This document shows, piece by piece, positions 6,554-15,314 of a stretch of DNA of 64,000 bases (the stretch's first letter is position 1; every line of letters starts with the position of its first letter). The translations under genes and the position numbers were made by a program. Location: positions 62,001 through 126,000 of the forward strand of contig WRAK01000002.1 of NCBI GenBank assembly GCA_009780235.1, read 5' to 3'. The DNA comes from Oscillospiraceae bacterium. GTDB taxonomy: Bacteria; Bacillota; Clostridia; Oscillospirales; Oscillospiraceae. The notes beneath the pieces were generated by a model. That model ran no database searches and was not told the origin of the DNA. It worked only from the letters and a program-made list of their open reading frames with translations.

Positions 6554-9343
6554 ATGGGACTGATGAACAAAGTATTCGGCAGCCGCAGCGACAGGGAACT
6601 CAAGCGCATTATGCCGACCGTGCAGCAGATTGAGGCATTGGAGGATTCCTACCGCAGTCTCACGGACGCGGAACTCAAGGCCAAGACGGCTTGGCTCAAA
6701 GAGCGGTTGGCGGACGGAGAGGCCTTGGACGATATTTTGCCCGACGCTTTCGCCACCGTGCGGGAAGCGGCTGACCGTGTGCTGGGGATGCGGCATTATA
6801 CCGTTCAGCTCATCGGCGGTATCATCCTCCACCAAGGGCGGATTGCGGAGATGAAAACGGGTGAGGGTAAGACTTTGGTCGCCACCCTGCCGAGCTATCT
6901 CAACGCGCTCTCCGGTGAGGGCGTTCACGTGGTCACGGTGAACGACTACTTGGCGCGGCGTGATAGTGAGTGGATGGGGAAAGTCCACCGCTTTTTGGGG
7001 CTGAAAGTCGGGCTTGTCGTGCAGGGTTTGTCGAGTGCCGAGCGGCGGGCTGCTTATGCGGCCGATATCACCTACGGTACGAACAACGAGATGGGCTTTG
7101 ACTATCTGCGTGACAATATGGCCATCTACAAACAGAACATGGTACAGCGCGGCCACGCCTTTGCCATCGTGGATGAGGTGGACTCGATTCTCATTGACGA
7201 GGCCAGAACACCGCTTATTATCTCGGGGCAGGGGGACGCGTCAACCGACCTCTATCGGCAGGTGGATCATTTCGTGCGGGGTCTTAAAGCTAAAGTCTAC
7301 GCCAAGACGGACGAAAAGGCCGAGGAAGAAGCAGGCCTCGATGCCGATTACATCGTGGACGAGAAGGCCAAGACGGTAACACTCGCTTCACGGGGTATCA
7401 AAAAGGCGGAGCATCATTTTAATATCGAAAACTTAGCGGACGTTGAAAACGGCACGCTCATGCACCACATCAATCAGGCCATCCGCGCCTACGGCATCAT
7501 GCACAAGGACATCGACTACGTGGTGCGGGACGGTGAGGTTATCATCGTGGACGAGTTCACGGGCCGTCTCATGGTGGGGCGGCGGTATTCGCAAGGTTTG
7601 CATCAGGCGATTGAGGCCAAAGAGGGCGTGACGGTGGAAAAAGAATCCAAGACGCTCGCCACCATCACCTTCCAAAACTATTTCCGCATGTACGACAAAC
7701 TCTCCGGCATGACGGGTACGGCTCTCACCGAGCAGGAGGAGTTCATTGCGATTTACAGTCTCGACATCGTAGAGATTCCGACCAATCGCGGGCTTGCTCG
7801 GCGGGATTTGCCGGATGTGATTTATAAATCCGATACGGGTAAGAACAGGGCGATTATCGAACAGATTATTGACTGTCATGAGAAAGGCCAGCCCGTGCTG
7901 GTGGGTACGGTCTCGATTGAGAAGAGTGAGCTGTTATCGAAGCTTCTCACCAAGCAGAAAGTCAAGCACCATGTGCTCAACGCCAAGAATCACGAAAAAG
8001 AAGCCGAGATTGTCGCCCAGGCGGGCAAGATGGGTGCCGTGACCATCGCTACCAACATGGCGGGCCGTGGTACGGATATCGTGTTGGGCGGCAACGCCGA
8101 ATATATGGCACGGCATGACCTCATCAAAGCGGGCTACACCGATGAAGTCATCGTAGATGCCACGGGTTTTGCCGACACGGATGACGAGGACATCAAATCA
8201 GCCCGTACGATGTTTGGTGAACGTCTGGCGGCGCATAAGGCGGAGATTGCGGCGGAGGCCGAGCGGGTGCGGGAAGTCGGCGGCCTGTTTATTTTGGGCA
8301 CGGAGCGGCATGAATCGCGGCGCATTGACAATCAGCTCCGCGGCCGTGCGGGACGGCAGGGTGACCCGGGTGAGAGTAAATTCTATCTGGCGGCCACGGA
8401 CGACTTGGTACGCCTTTTCGGTGGCGAGCGGTTTGAAGCTCTCATGGAGCGCGGGTTTGATGAGGACACGCCGCTGGACTTCAAGCTTATCTCCGGCTTC
8501 GTGGAGAATGCGCAGAAGCGCATCGAGAGCCAGCACTTCCAGTCCCGTAAGAACGTTTTGGAATATGATGATGTCATGAACCGTCAGCGTGAACTGATTT
8601 ACAAACAGCGGCAGGCGGTGTTGGACGGCAAGGATATCGGCGAGAACATTCAGGGTATGATAGTCGATGTCATCGAGGCGCAGGTGTCGGGTGCCATTAC
8701 CCCCGGTGAGCCGTTGACGCGGAGTGACTTTGCCCGTATCATCGCACCCTTCGAGGGCATTTTCCTCGCCCCCAAGGCGTGGCAGCCCAGCCCCGAGCAA
8801 CTTGCGGCCTTTGATGAGGAGAGCCTCACCGAAGAACTTGAGCGGCGGGCGATGGAAGTCTATGAGCGGCGTGAGAAAGAGTTGGGGACGGCAGAAGTGC
8901 AGGGCAAGCAACTCTCCGTCATGCGGGAGTTAGAGCGCATTGTGCTCCTGCGTGTCGTGGACGAGTTTTGGATGGACCACATTGATGCCATGCAGGAACT
9001 CCGTCAGGGCATCGGTCTCAGGGCTTACGCCCAGCAAAACCCGGTGGATGCCTATAAGCAAGAGGGCTTTGAGATGTTCGACGGTATGATCGGCGGCATC
9101 AAGGAAGAAGTCGTGCGCCGCGTATTTACCGCCCAAGTGCGGAAAGACCAGCCGACACAGGCATTAGAGCGCAAGAGTGTGGCGCAGAACGTTGTAGCCG
9201 GAATGCAGGCAGGCGGACGGCAGAAGCGTCAGCCCGTGCGGGTGGAGAAGAAAATCGGCCGCAATGAGCCGTGTCCCTGCGGGCGGATTCGGGATGACGG
9301 AAGTCCGATTAAGTATAAGAATTGCTGCGGGCGAGACGCTTAA
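6554..9343 (+). CDS. secA: Preprotein translocase ATPase SecA
   Basis: This 929-residue motor drives unfolded preproteins through SecYEG at the membrane. The DEAD-like first nucleotide domain has Walker A KTGEGKT near residue 103 and the DEVD box with VDEVDSILIDEART near 205. The preprotein cross-linking domain follows, then the second nucleotide fold (TNMAGRGTDI, GRAGRQGDPG), the helical scaffold, and a C-terminal SEC-C zinc site (CPCG...NCC) that contacts SecB or ribosomes. It starts at the ATG after AGAGGGGA. This is the general export route for the pilus proteins further on. Confidence 0.97.
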   Translation: MGLMNKVFGSRSDRELKRIMPTVQQIEALEDSYRSLTDAELKAKTAWLKERLADGEALDDILPDAFATVREAADRVLGMRHYTVQLIGGIILHQGRIAEMKTGEGKTLVATLPSYLNALSGEGVHVVTVNDYLARRDSEWMGKVHRFLGLKVGLVVQGLSSAERRAAYAADITYGTNNEMGFDYLRDNMAIYKQNMVQRGHAFAIVDEVDSILIDEARTPLIISGQGDASTDLYRQVDHFVRGLKAKVYAKTDEKAEEEAGLDADYIVDEKAKTVTLASRGIKKAEHHFNIENLADVENGTLMHHINQAIRAYGIMHKDIDYVVRDGEVIIVDEFTGRLMVGRRYSQGLHQAIEAKEGVTVEKESKTLATITFQNYFRMYDKLSGMTGTALTEQEEFIAIYSLDIVEIPTNRGLARRDLPDVIYKSDTGKNRAIIEQIIDCHEKGQPVLVGTVSIEKSELLSKLLTKQKVKHHVLNAKNHEKEAEIVAQAGKMGAVTIATNMAGRGTDIVLGGNAEYMARHDLIKAGYTDEVIVDATGFADTDDEDIKSARTMFGERLAAHKAEIAAEAERVREVGGLFILGTERHESRRIDNQLRGRAGRQGDPGESKFYLAATDDLVRLFGGERFEALMERGFDEDTPLDFKLISGFVENAQKRIESQHFQSRKNVLEYDDVMNRQRELIYKQRQAVLDGKDIGENIQGMIVDVIEAQVSGAITPGEPLTRSDFARIIAPFEGIFLAPKAWQPSPEQLAAFDEESLTEELERRAMEVYERREKELGTAEVQGKQLSVMRELERIVLLRVVDEFWMDHIDAMQELRQGIGLRAYAQQNPVDAYKQEGFEMFDGMIGGIKEEVVRRVFTAQVRKDQPTQALERKSVAQNVVAGMQAGGRQKRQPVRVEKKIGRNEPCPCGRIRDDGSPIKYKNCCGRDA

Positions 9344-9355
9344 AGGCAAGGTCTT

Positions 9356-9430
9356 GTAGGGCGCGATGTCCTCATCGCGCCGCATCATCCTCGCAACAGC
9401 GCGCGGCGCGATGAGGACATCGCGCCCTAC
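9356..9430. repeat. Double-hairpin intergenic repeat (GTAGGG...CCCTAC family)
   Basis: Two 26-base arms (9356-9381 and 9405-9430) are perfect reverse complements around a 23-base centre. Each arm is itself a hairpin (GGCGCGATG opposite CATCGCGCC). It lies between secA and the next gene and has no U-tract. Confidence 0.9.
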
Positions 9431-9451
9431 GGAGGGTTTAAGGGGCATTTA

Positions 9452-10246
9452 ATGGCAATTGTTACTCGTCGGGACGGCGATTTAGTATATTTGGTTGACG
9501 AGGACATCCCCGTGCCGCATATGTTTACCACTCGGCTGGGTGGGGTGAGTAGCGGTGTGTATGCGTCTTTGAATTTGGGGCAGAATCGTGAGGATGATGC
9601 GGTCGCGGTTGCCGAGAATTATGATAGGGTTACGGCGGTGTTGGGGACTTCCAAGGAACGCTTGGTGTTTTCCCGGCAGGTGCATGGGGATGTGATTCGG
9701 ACGGTCGGTGAAACCGATTGCTTGGGCGATGTTTTCCGTCCCATCACGCATGAGGCCGATGGGCTTGTTACGGCGGAACCGGATGTGACTCTGGCGGTGT
9801 TTACGGCGGACTGTATCCCCATCCTGCTTTGGGACGCGGGAACGGGGGCTGTGGGTGCCGTCCATGCGGGCTGGCGGAGTACGGTGTCGGATATCGCGGG
9901 TAAGGCTGTGGCGCGGCTTATTGCTTTGGGTGCTGATACTGCGGACATCCGTGTGGCAATCGGGCCGGGGATAGGGCTGTGCTGTTTTGAGACGGGTGCG
10001 GAAGTGCCCTCGGCGGTGCGGGCGGTTTTGGGCGCGGGTGCCGAGGACTGTATCCGGGGGACGGATAACGGCAAGTCCATGGTGGATTTGAAAGCGGTCA
10101 ATCGCCGCCTGTTAATTCGGGCGGGCGTGTTGCCGGAACGGATATCGGTTGCGGCCGCATGTACGATGTGTGAGCATGAGACGTTTTGGTCGCATCGGGT
10201 AACGGGCGGTGTACGCGGGTCACAAGCGGCCATGATACGGATGTAG
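9452..10246 (+). CDS. pgeF: PgeF/YfiH-type purine nucleoside phosphorylase (former 'laccase-domain' protein)
   Basis: This 264-residue cytoplasmic enzyme is of the DUF152 family. Members have been shown to cleave adenosine and inosine and to correct peptidoglycan editing errors. Zinc ligands are visible as His in FSRQVHGD, Cys in FTADCIPILL and His in VHAGWRS. MFTTRLGG and CTMCEHETFWSHR flank the core. The start at 9452 follows AAGGGG. It stands alone downstream of secA, separated by a double-hairpin repeat. Confidence 0.9.
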   Translation: MAIVTRRDGDLVYLVDEDIPVPHMFTTRLGGVSSGVYASLNLGQNREDDAVAVAENYDRVTAVLGTSKERLVFSRQVHGDVIRTVGETDCLGDVFRPITHEADGLVTAEPDVTLAVFTADCIPILLWDAGTGAVGAVHAGWRSTVSDIAGKAVARLIALGADTADIRVAIGPGIGLCCFETGAEVPSAVRAVLGAGAEDCIRGTDNGKSMVDLKAVNRRLLIRAGVLPERISVAAACTMCEHETFWSHRVTGGVRGSQAAMIRM

Positions 10247-10535
10247 GGGCGCACCGTGTGCGCCCGGCCCTTGCCCTTAAAATTCCCCTCCTTGGAGGGG
10301 TGCCGCCGCAGGCGGTGGGGTGGTGCCCTTAGGCCCCCTCGTTTACGAGGGGGCTGTCACGAAGGGACTGGGGGAGTAAGCACGCATTCAAGGATAAGGG
10401 AACTCCCTCCGTCCACCGCTTCGCGGTGGCCACCTCCCTCGCTTGCGAGGGAGGCTTCGGGGTCTTATGTGTCGGCATAAAATTGAAACGGCGGGCGAAT
10501 ACTGTGCGCCCCTGCAACCGGGAGAACAAGCGTAT
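10247..10535. repeat. Cluster of dispersed short hairpin repeats
   Basis: The gap is filled with repeat modules. There is a GGGCGCAC/GTGCGCCC hairpin at about 10247-10265. A stretch of about 45 bp starts TTCCCCTCCTTGGAGGGGTG near 10279 and recurs almost unchanged near 36722. CCCCCTCG and CCTCCCTCG hairpins lie at 10334-10353 and 10433-10454. No gene is seen. Confidence 0.8.
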
Positions 10536-12272
10536 ATGAAACTACAAAAAAGACTCCTAGCCATCCTCCTGGCGGTCACCCTACTAACCGCCACCCTGAC
10601 CGGCTGCGGTCTGTTTACCGCTCCGGAGGGTACAGACGCGGACGAAAATCCCGAAGTCACGCCGGGGCCGATTCCGATTGATTTGAGCGTCCCCTGCGAT
10701 GGGAGCATCACCATCGCCTATGTGCCCTCGGATGCGATTAACCCCTACACCAGCACGAGCCGGGATAATTTGTCCGTGGCGGGGCTGATTTATGAGGGGT
10801 TGTATGCCTTGGGCGAGAACTTTACCGCCGTGCCGACCTTGGCACAGGGGCTTACGACTTTGGACGGGCGGCGGTATACGCTGGAGATTCAGAGCGGTAT
10901 CACCTTTCATAATGGCACGCAGCTGACGGTGGAGGATGTGATTTATTCCCTCAACCGAGCGCGGAACTCCACGCTCTTCGGCGGGCGGCTTGACATCATA
11001 TCCGGCTATGAGCGGCGATATGATGCAGACGGGACGGTGCTGGATTATGAGATGGACATTACCCTCACCCGTGTCCACGGGAACCTCCCCGTGTTGCTGA
11101 CTTTCCCCATCATTCGGCAGGGGACATTCGGATGGAACGCGCCGCCGGGGACGGGGCCGTACAGTTTTGTAAGCGAAGACGGCCCGCCGCGGCTGATCAG
11201 CTTTGCAGAGCATCGTTATAGTGCATATCTGCCGATTGACACGATTTATCTGGAGGAAGTCATCACTATGGAGCAGATGACGGCGCACTTTAACTCAGGG
11301 ACGCTGGACATTCTCGCCCTGGAGCTCACCGCCGTGGGTGAGCCGAGACTTGCCGCCTCACGGGAGATGCGGCACTTTGAAGCCGGCCTCATGGACTACG
11401 TGGGTTTCAACATCCGCCGCCCGGAGGTACGGCAGGCGGAGGTGCGGCAGGCCATCAGCTACGCTATCGACAGGGTCTATATTACGGACAACATCATGCG
11501 CGGCAACGCCGTGGCATCCACTCTGCCCTTGCATCCCTCGTTGTTCTACTACGACCACATGCTGGCGGCGGATTTCAGCTTTGACCTCAATTTCGCTCGC
11601 CAAATTTTAGCCGGTGAAGCAACATTGGACAGGCCCGAGTGGCAGGATGAAAACGACGAAGGCGATGAAGGGGGCGATGCCCACATCATCCCGCCCCCCG
11701 CGCCCGATACTCCCGCTGACGGCCCCGCCGAAGATGCGGATGAGGAAGACGGGGAAGAGGACGAGGAAGAGCCGCCCCCCGTGCAACTCACCCTTCTCGT
11801 GGCGAGCGGCAACACGAACCGCATGGAAGTGGCCGTGTATATTGCCGCCAACATTGCCGAGTTGGGGTATCAGGTCATCGTCGATGACAGACCCTACAAC
11901 GAATTTCTCGCCGCCTTGGAGGCGGGAGATTTTGACCTCTTTTACGGACAAGTGCGGCTTCAGCCGGATTTTGACTTGACAGAATTGCTCTTCGGCAGCC
12001 TCGCTTTCGGCGGCGTCAGCGGTCTGGTGGACAGGTGGCTTATTGACGACTTTCTCGCCTCCGGCCAGGCCGACAGGGCCGAGCGGGCGTATCGGATGTG
12101 CCGGGAGATACTGACGGAGGTGCCCTTTGTCGTCATCGGATTCCGCCATCTGTCGGTGGCGACCCAGCGGGGCGTGGTCGTCGGGATGCAGCCGACACAG
12201 GAGAATGTGTATCAAAATGTTTGGGAGTGGATTATCAATCTCCCTTCACAGGAGGAAGCGGAAGTTGAGTAG
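10536..12272 (+). CDS. Oligopeptide-type ABC transporter substrate-binding lipoprotein
   Basis: This 578-residue protein of SBP family 5 binds peptides or nickel-like ligands outside the membrane. A lipoprotein signal ends in LTGC, with the lipid-bearing Cys at about residue 25. Family signatures include AYVPSDAINPYT, the YEGLYAL region and LEIQSGITFHNGTQLTVEDVIYSLNRA. The second lobe carries an unusual insertion of about 60 residues (about 365-425) made of Asp/Glu runs and Pro-Ala stretches. The ATG at 10536 after GGGAGA is chosen because the signal peptide begins there. No permease or ATPase genes adjoin it, so the partner transporter must be encoded elsewhere. Confidence 0.88.
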   Translation: MKLQKRLLAILLAVTLLTATLTGCGLFTAPEGTDADENPEVTPGPIPIDLSVPCDGSITIAYVPSDAINPYTSTSRDNLSVAGLIYEGLYALGENFTAVPTLAQGLTTLDGRRYTLEIQSGITFHNGTQLTVEDVIYSLNRARNSTLFGGRLDIISGYERRYDADGTVLDYEMDITLTRVHGNLPVLLTFPIIRQGTFGWNAPPGTGPYSFVSEDGPPRLISFAEHRYSAYLPIDTIYLEEVITMEQMTAHFNSGTLDILALELTAVGEPRLAASREMRHFEAGLMDYVGFNIRRPEVRQAEVRQAISYAIDRVYITDNIMRGNAVASTLPLHPSLFYYDHMLAADFSFDLNFARQILAGEATLDRPEWQDENDEGDEGGDAHIIPPPAPDTPADGPAEDADEEDGEEDEEEPPPVQLTLLVASGNTNRMEVAVYIAANIAELGYQVIVDDRPYNEFLAALEAGDFDLFYGQVRLQPDFDLTELLFGSLAFGGVSGLVDRWLIDDFLASGQADRAERAYRMCREILTEVPFVVIGFRHLSVATQRGVVVGMQPTQENVYQNVWEWIINLPSQEEAEVE

Positions 12273-12675
12273 AATTATACAGCTCATTCGGGATTATAAG
12301 CGCGTCATTATCTACGCCATCGTGGGCGGGGTTAACACGGGGGTGGACTTTGGTGTGTTCCATCTTCTCTACCTGTTTACCCCGATTTCGGCGGCGTTCA
12401 GTCAGGCCGTCAGTTACACGGCGGGCGTGGCGTGCAGTTTTGTGCTCAATCGCAACGTTACCTTCCGAGACGGGAACCATCCGGGGCTTGCCCAAGAGGC
12501 GGGACGGTTTGTGGTGGTGAACCTTATTTCTTTGGGTGTTAGTGTGTTGGGGATACATTTGCTGGTGCTGGCGGGCTTACATACGACGGTTGCGAAGGTG
12601 CTGATTACTGTTTTGACGGCGGGGATTAACTATTTTGGGTATAAGATTTTTGTGTTTCGGGTGAAGGGGAGATAG
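12265..12675 (+). CDS. GtrA-like membrane protein
   Basis: This is a 136-residue integral membrane protein of the GtrA/DPMS-3 family with four predicted helices. It shows the N-terminal FxxVGGxNTxxDF pattern (AIVGGVNTGVDFGVF), VLNRNVTF in the middle and NYFGYKIFVFR at the end. Members are thought to help flip lipid-linked sugars or partner a glycosyltransferase. The TTG at 12265 overlaps the upstream stop and is preceded by GGAGGA, so it is coupled to the lipoprotein gene. The PMT gene at the left edge could use such a carrier, but that link is speculative. Confidence 0.85.
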   Translation: MSRIIQLIRDYKRVIIYAIVGGVNTGVDFGVFHLLYLFTPISAAFSQAVSYTAGVACSFVLNRNVTFRDGNHPGLAQEAGRFVVVNLISLGVSVLGIHLLVLAGLHTTVAKVLITVLTAGINYFGYKIFVFRVKGR

Positions 12676-13366
12676 GGGAGCGGGTGATTTTTGGGTGTAG
12701 GGGCGAGGTTTTATCCCCGCCCGTGTGCTATATTTTAATTTTACGTTGGTTACGCCTTGCCGACGGGGTTTTTCTTTTTACTGGGTAAAAGGAAGCAAAA
12801 AACACGTTTAAGAGAAACCAAGGCTTCTCTTAAAAATCTCATCCTTTGATTTTTCGCTCGTGGTGATTTGAAACTCGCCCTATTCCGGTTCGTCCGCCGG
12901 AAAGGGACGCTTGTGGCAAAAGGACTCGCGCTTACAGGCAAGTGGGGACTGGGAGGATTAGACGGTTTTTGCAACCACCACCCGCGCGCGAGGGAGGACG
13001 TTTGGGCAGTCTGTCCGCAGATGCCTATAATTGTGGGCTCCGAACGTAATAACAGCGCGCGCACGGCGTGTAATACATCACGCCGCACGAGTACGCCGTT
13101 TTATCCGGCGTAATAACCCGCGGCGGGTTCTTAGGGGCGTAGCCCCTAAGTCGCATTTTTGGTTCTTTTTGGCGAGACAAAGAAAGTAGGCCCCGCCGGC
13201 AGGCGAGCCCGACGTATCAGTAAAAATAACCGCACAAGCGAGGACAAAACCCCGCCCCTACAGCACCACCTAAAAGTGCAACAACACAGAGCAGGGACGG
13301 CCCCCCATCAAATACAAAACCCCCGTGTCACTCCGGCGACACGGGGGTTTTAGTTATTTGCTTAGA
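12676..13366. other. 691-bp intergenic region with degenerate repeats, no gene
   Basis: It contains a repeat scrap near 12700-12722, an AT-rich patch (12770-12850) sharing GCAAAAAACACGT and TTCTTAAAAAT with the gap upstream of queF, and hairpins such as CGCCGGATAAAACGGCG-like arms near 13080-13110. A stretch near 13150-13200 (TTTTTGGTTCTTTTTGGCGA onward) resembles intergenic repeats common in Clostridia. No reading frame shows codon structure or a ribosome site. Confidence 0.7.
13316..13351. terminator. Rho-independent terminator, both directions
   Basis: AAAACCCCCGTGTC pairs with GACACGGGGGTTTT. It faces the end of the minus-strand Rrf2 gene and also follows the plus-strand gtrA-like gene. 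Confidence 0.88.
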
Positions 13367-13768
13367 TTAGTGTACGAAATCTGCGATGTTTTTACCTGTC
13401 ATCTCTTCAATCAGTTTCTCCTGAAGCCCGTGGAAGAACTTATGCAGACGGCAATCGTCTCTGGCACCTTGACTGCAATGTTGATCCGCTTGGAGACAGC
13501 GGTTGATTTGCAGGTCGCCTTCGATGGATAGAAATACATCGTAGACGCTAATCTGCTGGGCCGGGCGGGCGAGACGGTACCCGCCGTTTCTGCCCTGTAC
13601 CGCACTAAGCAGACCTTTTTGCTTGAGTTGATTGGCAATTTTGATAAAGAACGGGTATGTAATGCCGATCGACTGAGAAATGGTCATTGCTGTGGGCAGG
13701 TCTTCTTTGTGTTTGTGAAGATACTTCAGGATGCGGATGGCGTAATCTGTCGAAATTTGAACTTGCAT
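13367..13768 (-). CDS. Rrf2-family transcriptional regulator (paralogue 1)
   Basis: This 133-residue protein has an N-terminal winged helix-turn-helix with GITYPFFIKIANQLKQKGLL and the family hallmark GRNGGYRLARP. It then carries three cysteines spaced C-x6-C-x7-C (around residues 90-106), as in iron-sulfur or redox-sensing Rrf2 proteins. It starts at the ATG at 13768 after a G-rich site. A good promoter and a palindrome lie just upstream, pointing to self-control. A close paralogue sits at 25461-25862, so the two flank the pilus island and its neighbours. Confidence 0.9.
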   Translation of the reverse strand: MQVQISTDYAIRILKYLHKHKEDLPTAMTISQSIGITYPFFIKIANQLKQKGLLSAVQGRNGGYRLARPAQQISVYDVFLSIEGDLQINRCLQADQHCSQGARDDCRLHKFFHGLQEKLIEEMTGKNIADFVH

Positions 13769-13798
13769 AGGTGTTCCCCCCACCTTATTCTATTTAGC

Positions 13799-13827
13799 CC
13801 AATATCAGGATATTGCGACAATATTGG
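13799..13827. promoter_or_regulatory. Candidate Rrf2 operator (palindrome)
   Basis: CCAATAT (13799-13805) and ATATTGG (13821-13827) are inverted around 15 bases that contain a second ATAT pair. The site lies just downstream of the expected transcription start of the Rrf2 gene, a typical repressor position. Confidence 0.5.
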
Positions 13828-13843
13828 CCTATAATGTTACCTC

Positions 13844-13872
13844 AGTATAAATGTTTCCATTTGATTTGTCAA
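13844..13872 (-). promoter_or_regulatory. Promoter of Rrf2 paralogue 1
   Basis: On the minus strand, TTGACA (13867-13872), a 17-bp spacer and TATACT (13844-13849). Confidence 0.8.
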
Positions 13873-13997
13873 TAAGAAAACAAAATATTTTTAAAAAACT
13901 TTTACAAAAATAATCTTGTTTTTATGTAAACCGATTAAGGGCGGCGATAAATTTGTACTTTTTTCGAGGTTTTTTCTATCGTATTCATGGTTGGGTA

Positions 13998-14026
13998 TTG
14001 GCTTGTCGGGTTATGCGTGGTATAAT
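13998..14026 (+). promoter_or_regulatory. Promoter of the phosphoglycerate mutase-ispE genes
   Basis: TTGGCT (13998-14003), a 17-bp spacer and TATAAT (14021-14026), about 38 bp before the start codon. Confidence 0.75.
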
Positions 14027-14064
14027 AATTGATGGAACTAAAATCTCCGTTCGAGGAGGCAGTT

Positions 14065-15306
14065 ATGAAGTATATTTTAGTCATCGGCGACGGCATGGCG
14101 GATAATCCCTTGGAGGCGTTGGGCGGAAAGACGCCGTTGGAGTATGCGAATATCCCCGTCATTGATTCTCTGGCCGCAAAAGGCCGTGTGGGCAGCGTAC
14201 AAACGATACCGGACGGACAGCCCGCCGGGAGCGATACGGCTTTTCTTACCATTTTCGGCTGTGACCCCCGTGTCTATAACAAGGGGCGTGCCCCGTTGGA
14301 GGCGGCGGCCTCGGGCATAGCGGTCGCGCCGGGTAGTGCGGCCTATCGCTGTAATATGGTGGCATTGGAGGATGCGGACGTATCTTTTGCCGAAAAGCGT
14401 GTCCTCTCCCACAGCGGCGGTGAGGTGGAGGGAGATGAATCCCTCGCACTTGTGGATGCCCTGTTCGCCGACCCGCGGTTTAAACAGTTAGCCGACGAGG
14501 CGGGGCTGACAATTTATCCCTCGCCCGGGTTTCGGCATATCACCGTGCAGACAGGGGCGGATTTGGACGGCTTTCGGGCCTTTCCGCCGCATGACCATCT
14601 GGGCGAAATCATCGGGCCGATTTTGCCGCAGGGCAACGCCGCGGCAGACGCGCTTCGGCGGCTCATGGAGCTGGCACATGAGATATTGGACAAGCATCCC
14701 GTGAACGAGGCCAGGCGGGCGGCTGGGAAGCTCCCGGCGAACGGCATCTGGTTCTGGGCCGAGGGGACGGCGGTCGCGCTCCCGCAGTTTGCCGATACAT
14801 TCGGCAAATCCGGCGGGGTGATTAGTGCCGTGCCGCTCTGCCACGGGATTGCGGCTCTGACGGGCTTGCTGCCCATTAAAGTAGAGGGCGCGACGGGCAA
14901 GCTTCACACCAATTATGAGGGCAAGGTCGAGGCGGCGGTGAAGTCCCTGCAAGAAAACGGCGATTTCGTGCTCGTCCACATCGAAGCCCCCGACGAGTGT
15001 ACGCACAACGGGGACTTAGAGGGTAAACTGCAGGCCATTGAATGGATTGACAGCCGCGTGACGGCGTATTTGCTCAAGTGTTTGGAGCAGGCGGGGCTGG
15101 ATGAATATCGCATGCTTATCATGTCCGACCACAAGACGCTCATGGCTACCCGCGGGCATGACGGGGAACCTGTGCCGTATTTGTTGTATGACAGCCGAGC
15201 GGCGGGGAACAGCGGCCAAGTCTACAATGAAGCGAGCGGCGCGTCCGGCGCATACCTTGCCGACGGAACACAATTATTGAACTTACTATTCTCAGACGAA
15301 CGTTAG
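14065..15306 (+). CDS. Cofactor-independent phosphoglycerate mutase, archaeal (ApgM) type / proposed homoserine kinase
   Basis: This 413-residue protein belongs to the alkaline phosphatase superfamily. It begins YILVIGDGMADNP with the metal-binding Asp, then PAGSDTAFLTIFGCDP with the phospho-serine/threonine region, and ends with MSDHKTLMATRGHDGEPVPYLL metal ligands. Archaeal relatives interconvert 2- and 3-phosphoglycerate. The bacterial subgroup with this architecture is also described as a proposed homoserine kinase, and no thr gene is nearby to decide. The ATG at 14065 follows GAGGAGG. ispE starts nine bases after the stop. Confidence 0.85.
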   Translation: MKYILVIGDGMADNPLEALGGKTPLEYANIPVIDSLAAKGRVGSVQTIPDGQPAGSDTAFLTIFGCDPRVYNKGRAPLEAAASGIAVAPGSAAYRCNMVALEDADVSFAEKRVLSHSGGEVEGDESLALVDALFADPRFKQLADEAGLTIYPSPGFRHITVQTGADLDGFRAFPPHDHLGEIIGPILPQGNAAADALRRLMELAHEILDKHPVNEARRAAGKLPANGIWFWAEGTAVALPQFADTFGKSGGVISAVPLCHGIAALTGLLPIKVEGATGKLHTNYEGKVEAAVKSLQENGDFVLVHIEAPDECTHNGDLEGKLQAIEWIDSRVTAYLLKCLEQAGLDEYRMLIMSDHKTLMATRGHDGEPVPYLLYDSRAAGNSGQVYNEASGASGAYLADGTQLLNLLFSDER

Positions 15307-15314
15307 GAAGATTT

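Noticed and set aside
6179-7156. 325-codon minus-strand frame over the secA start and the 138-bp repeat
   Set aside because: Its length comes from the repeat unit being a multiple of three and from antisense of secA. The translated repeat has no protein-like pattern.
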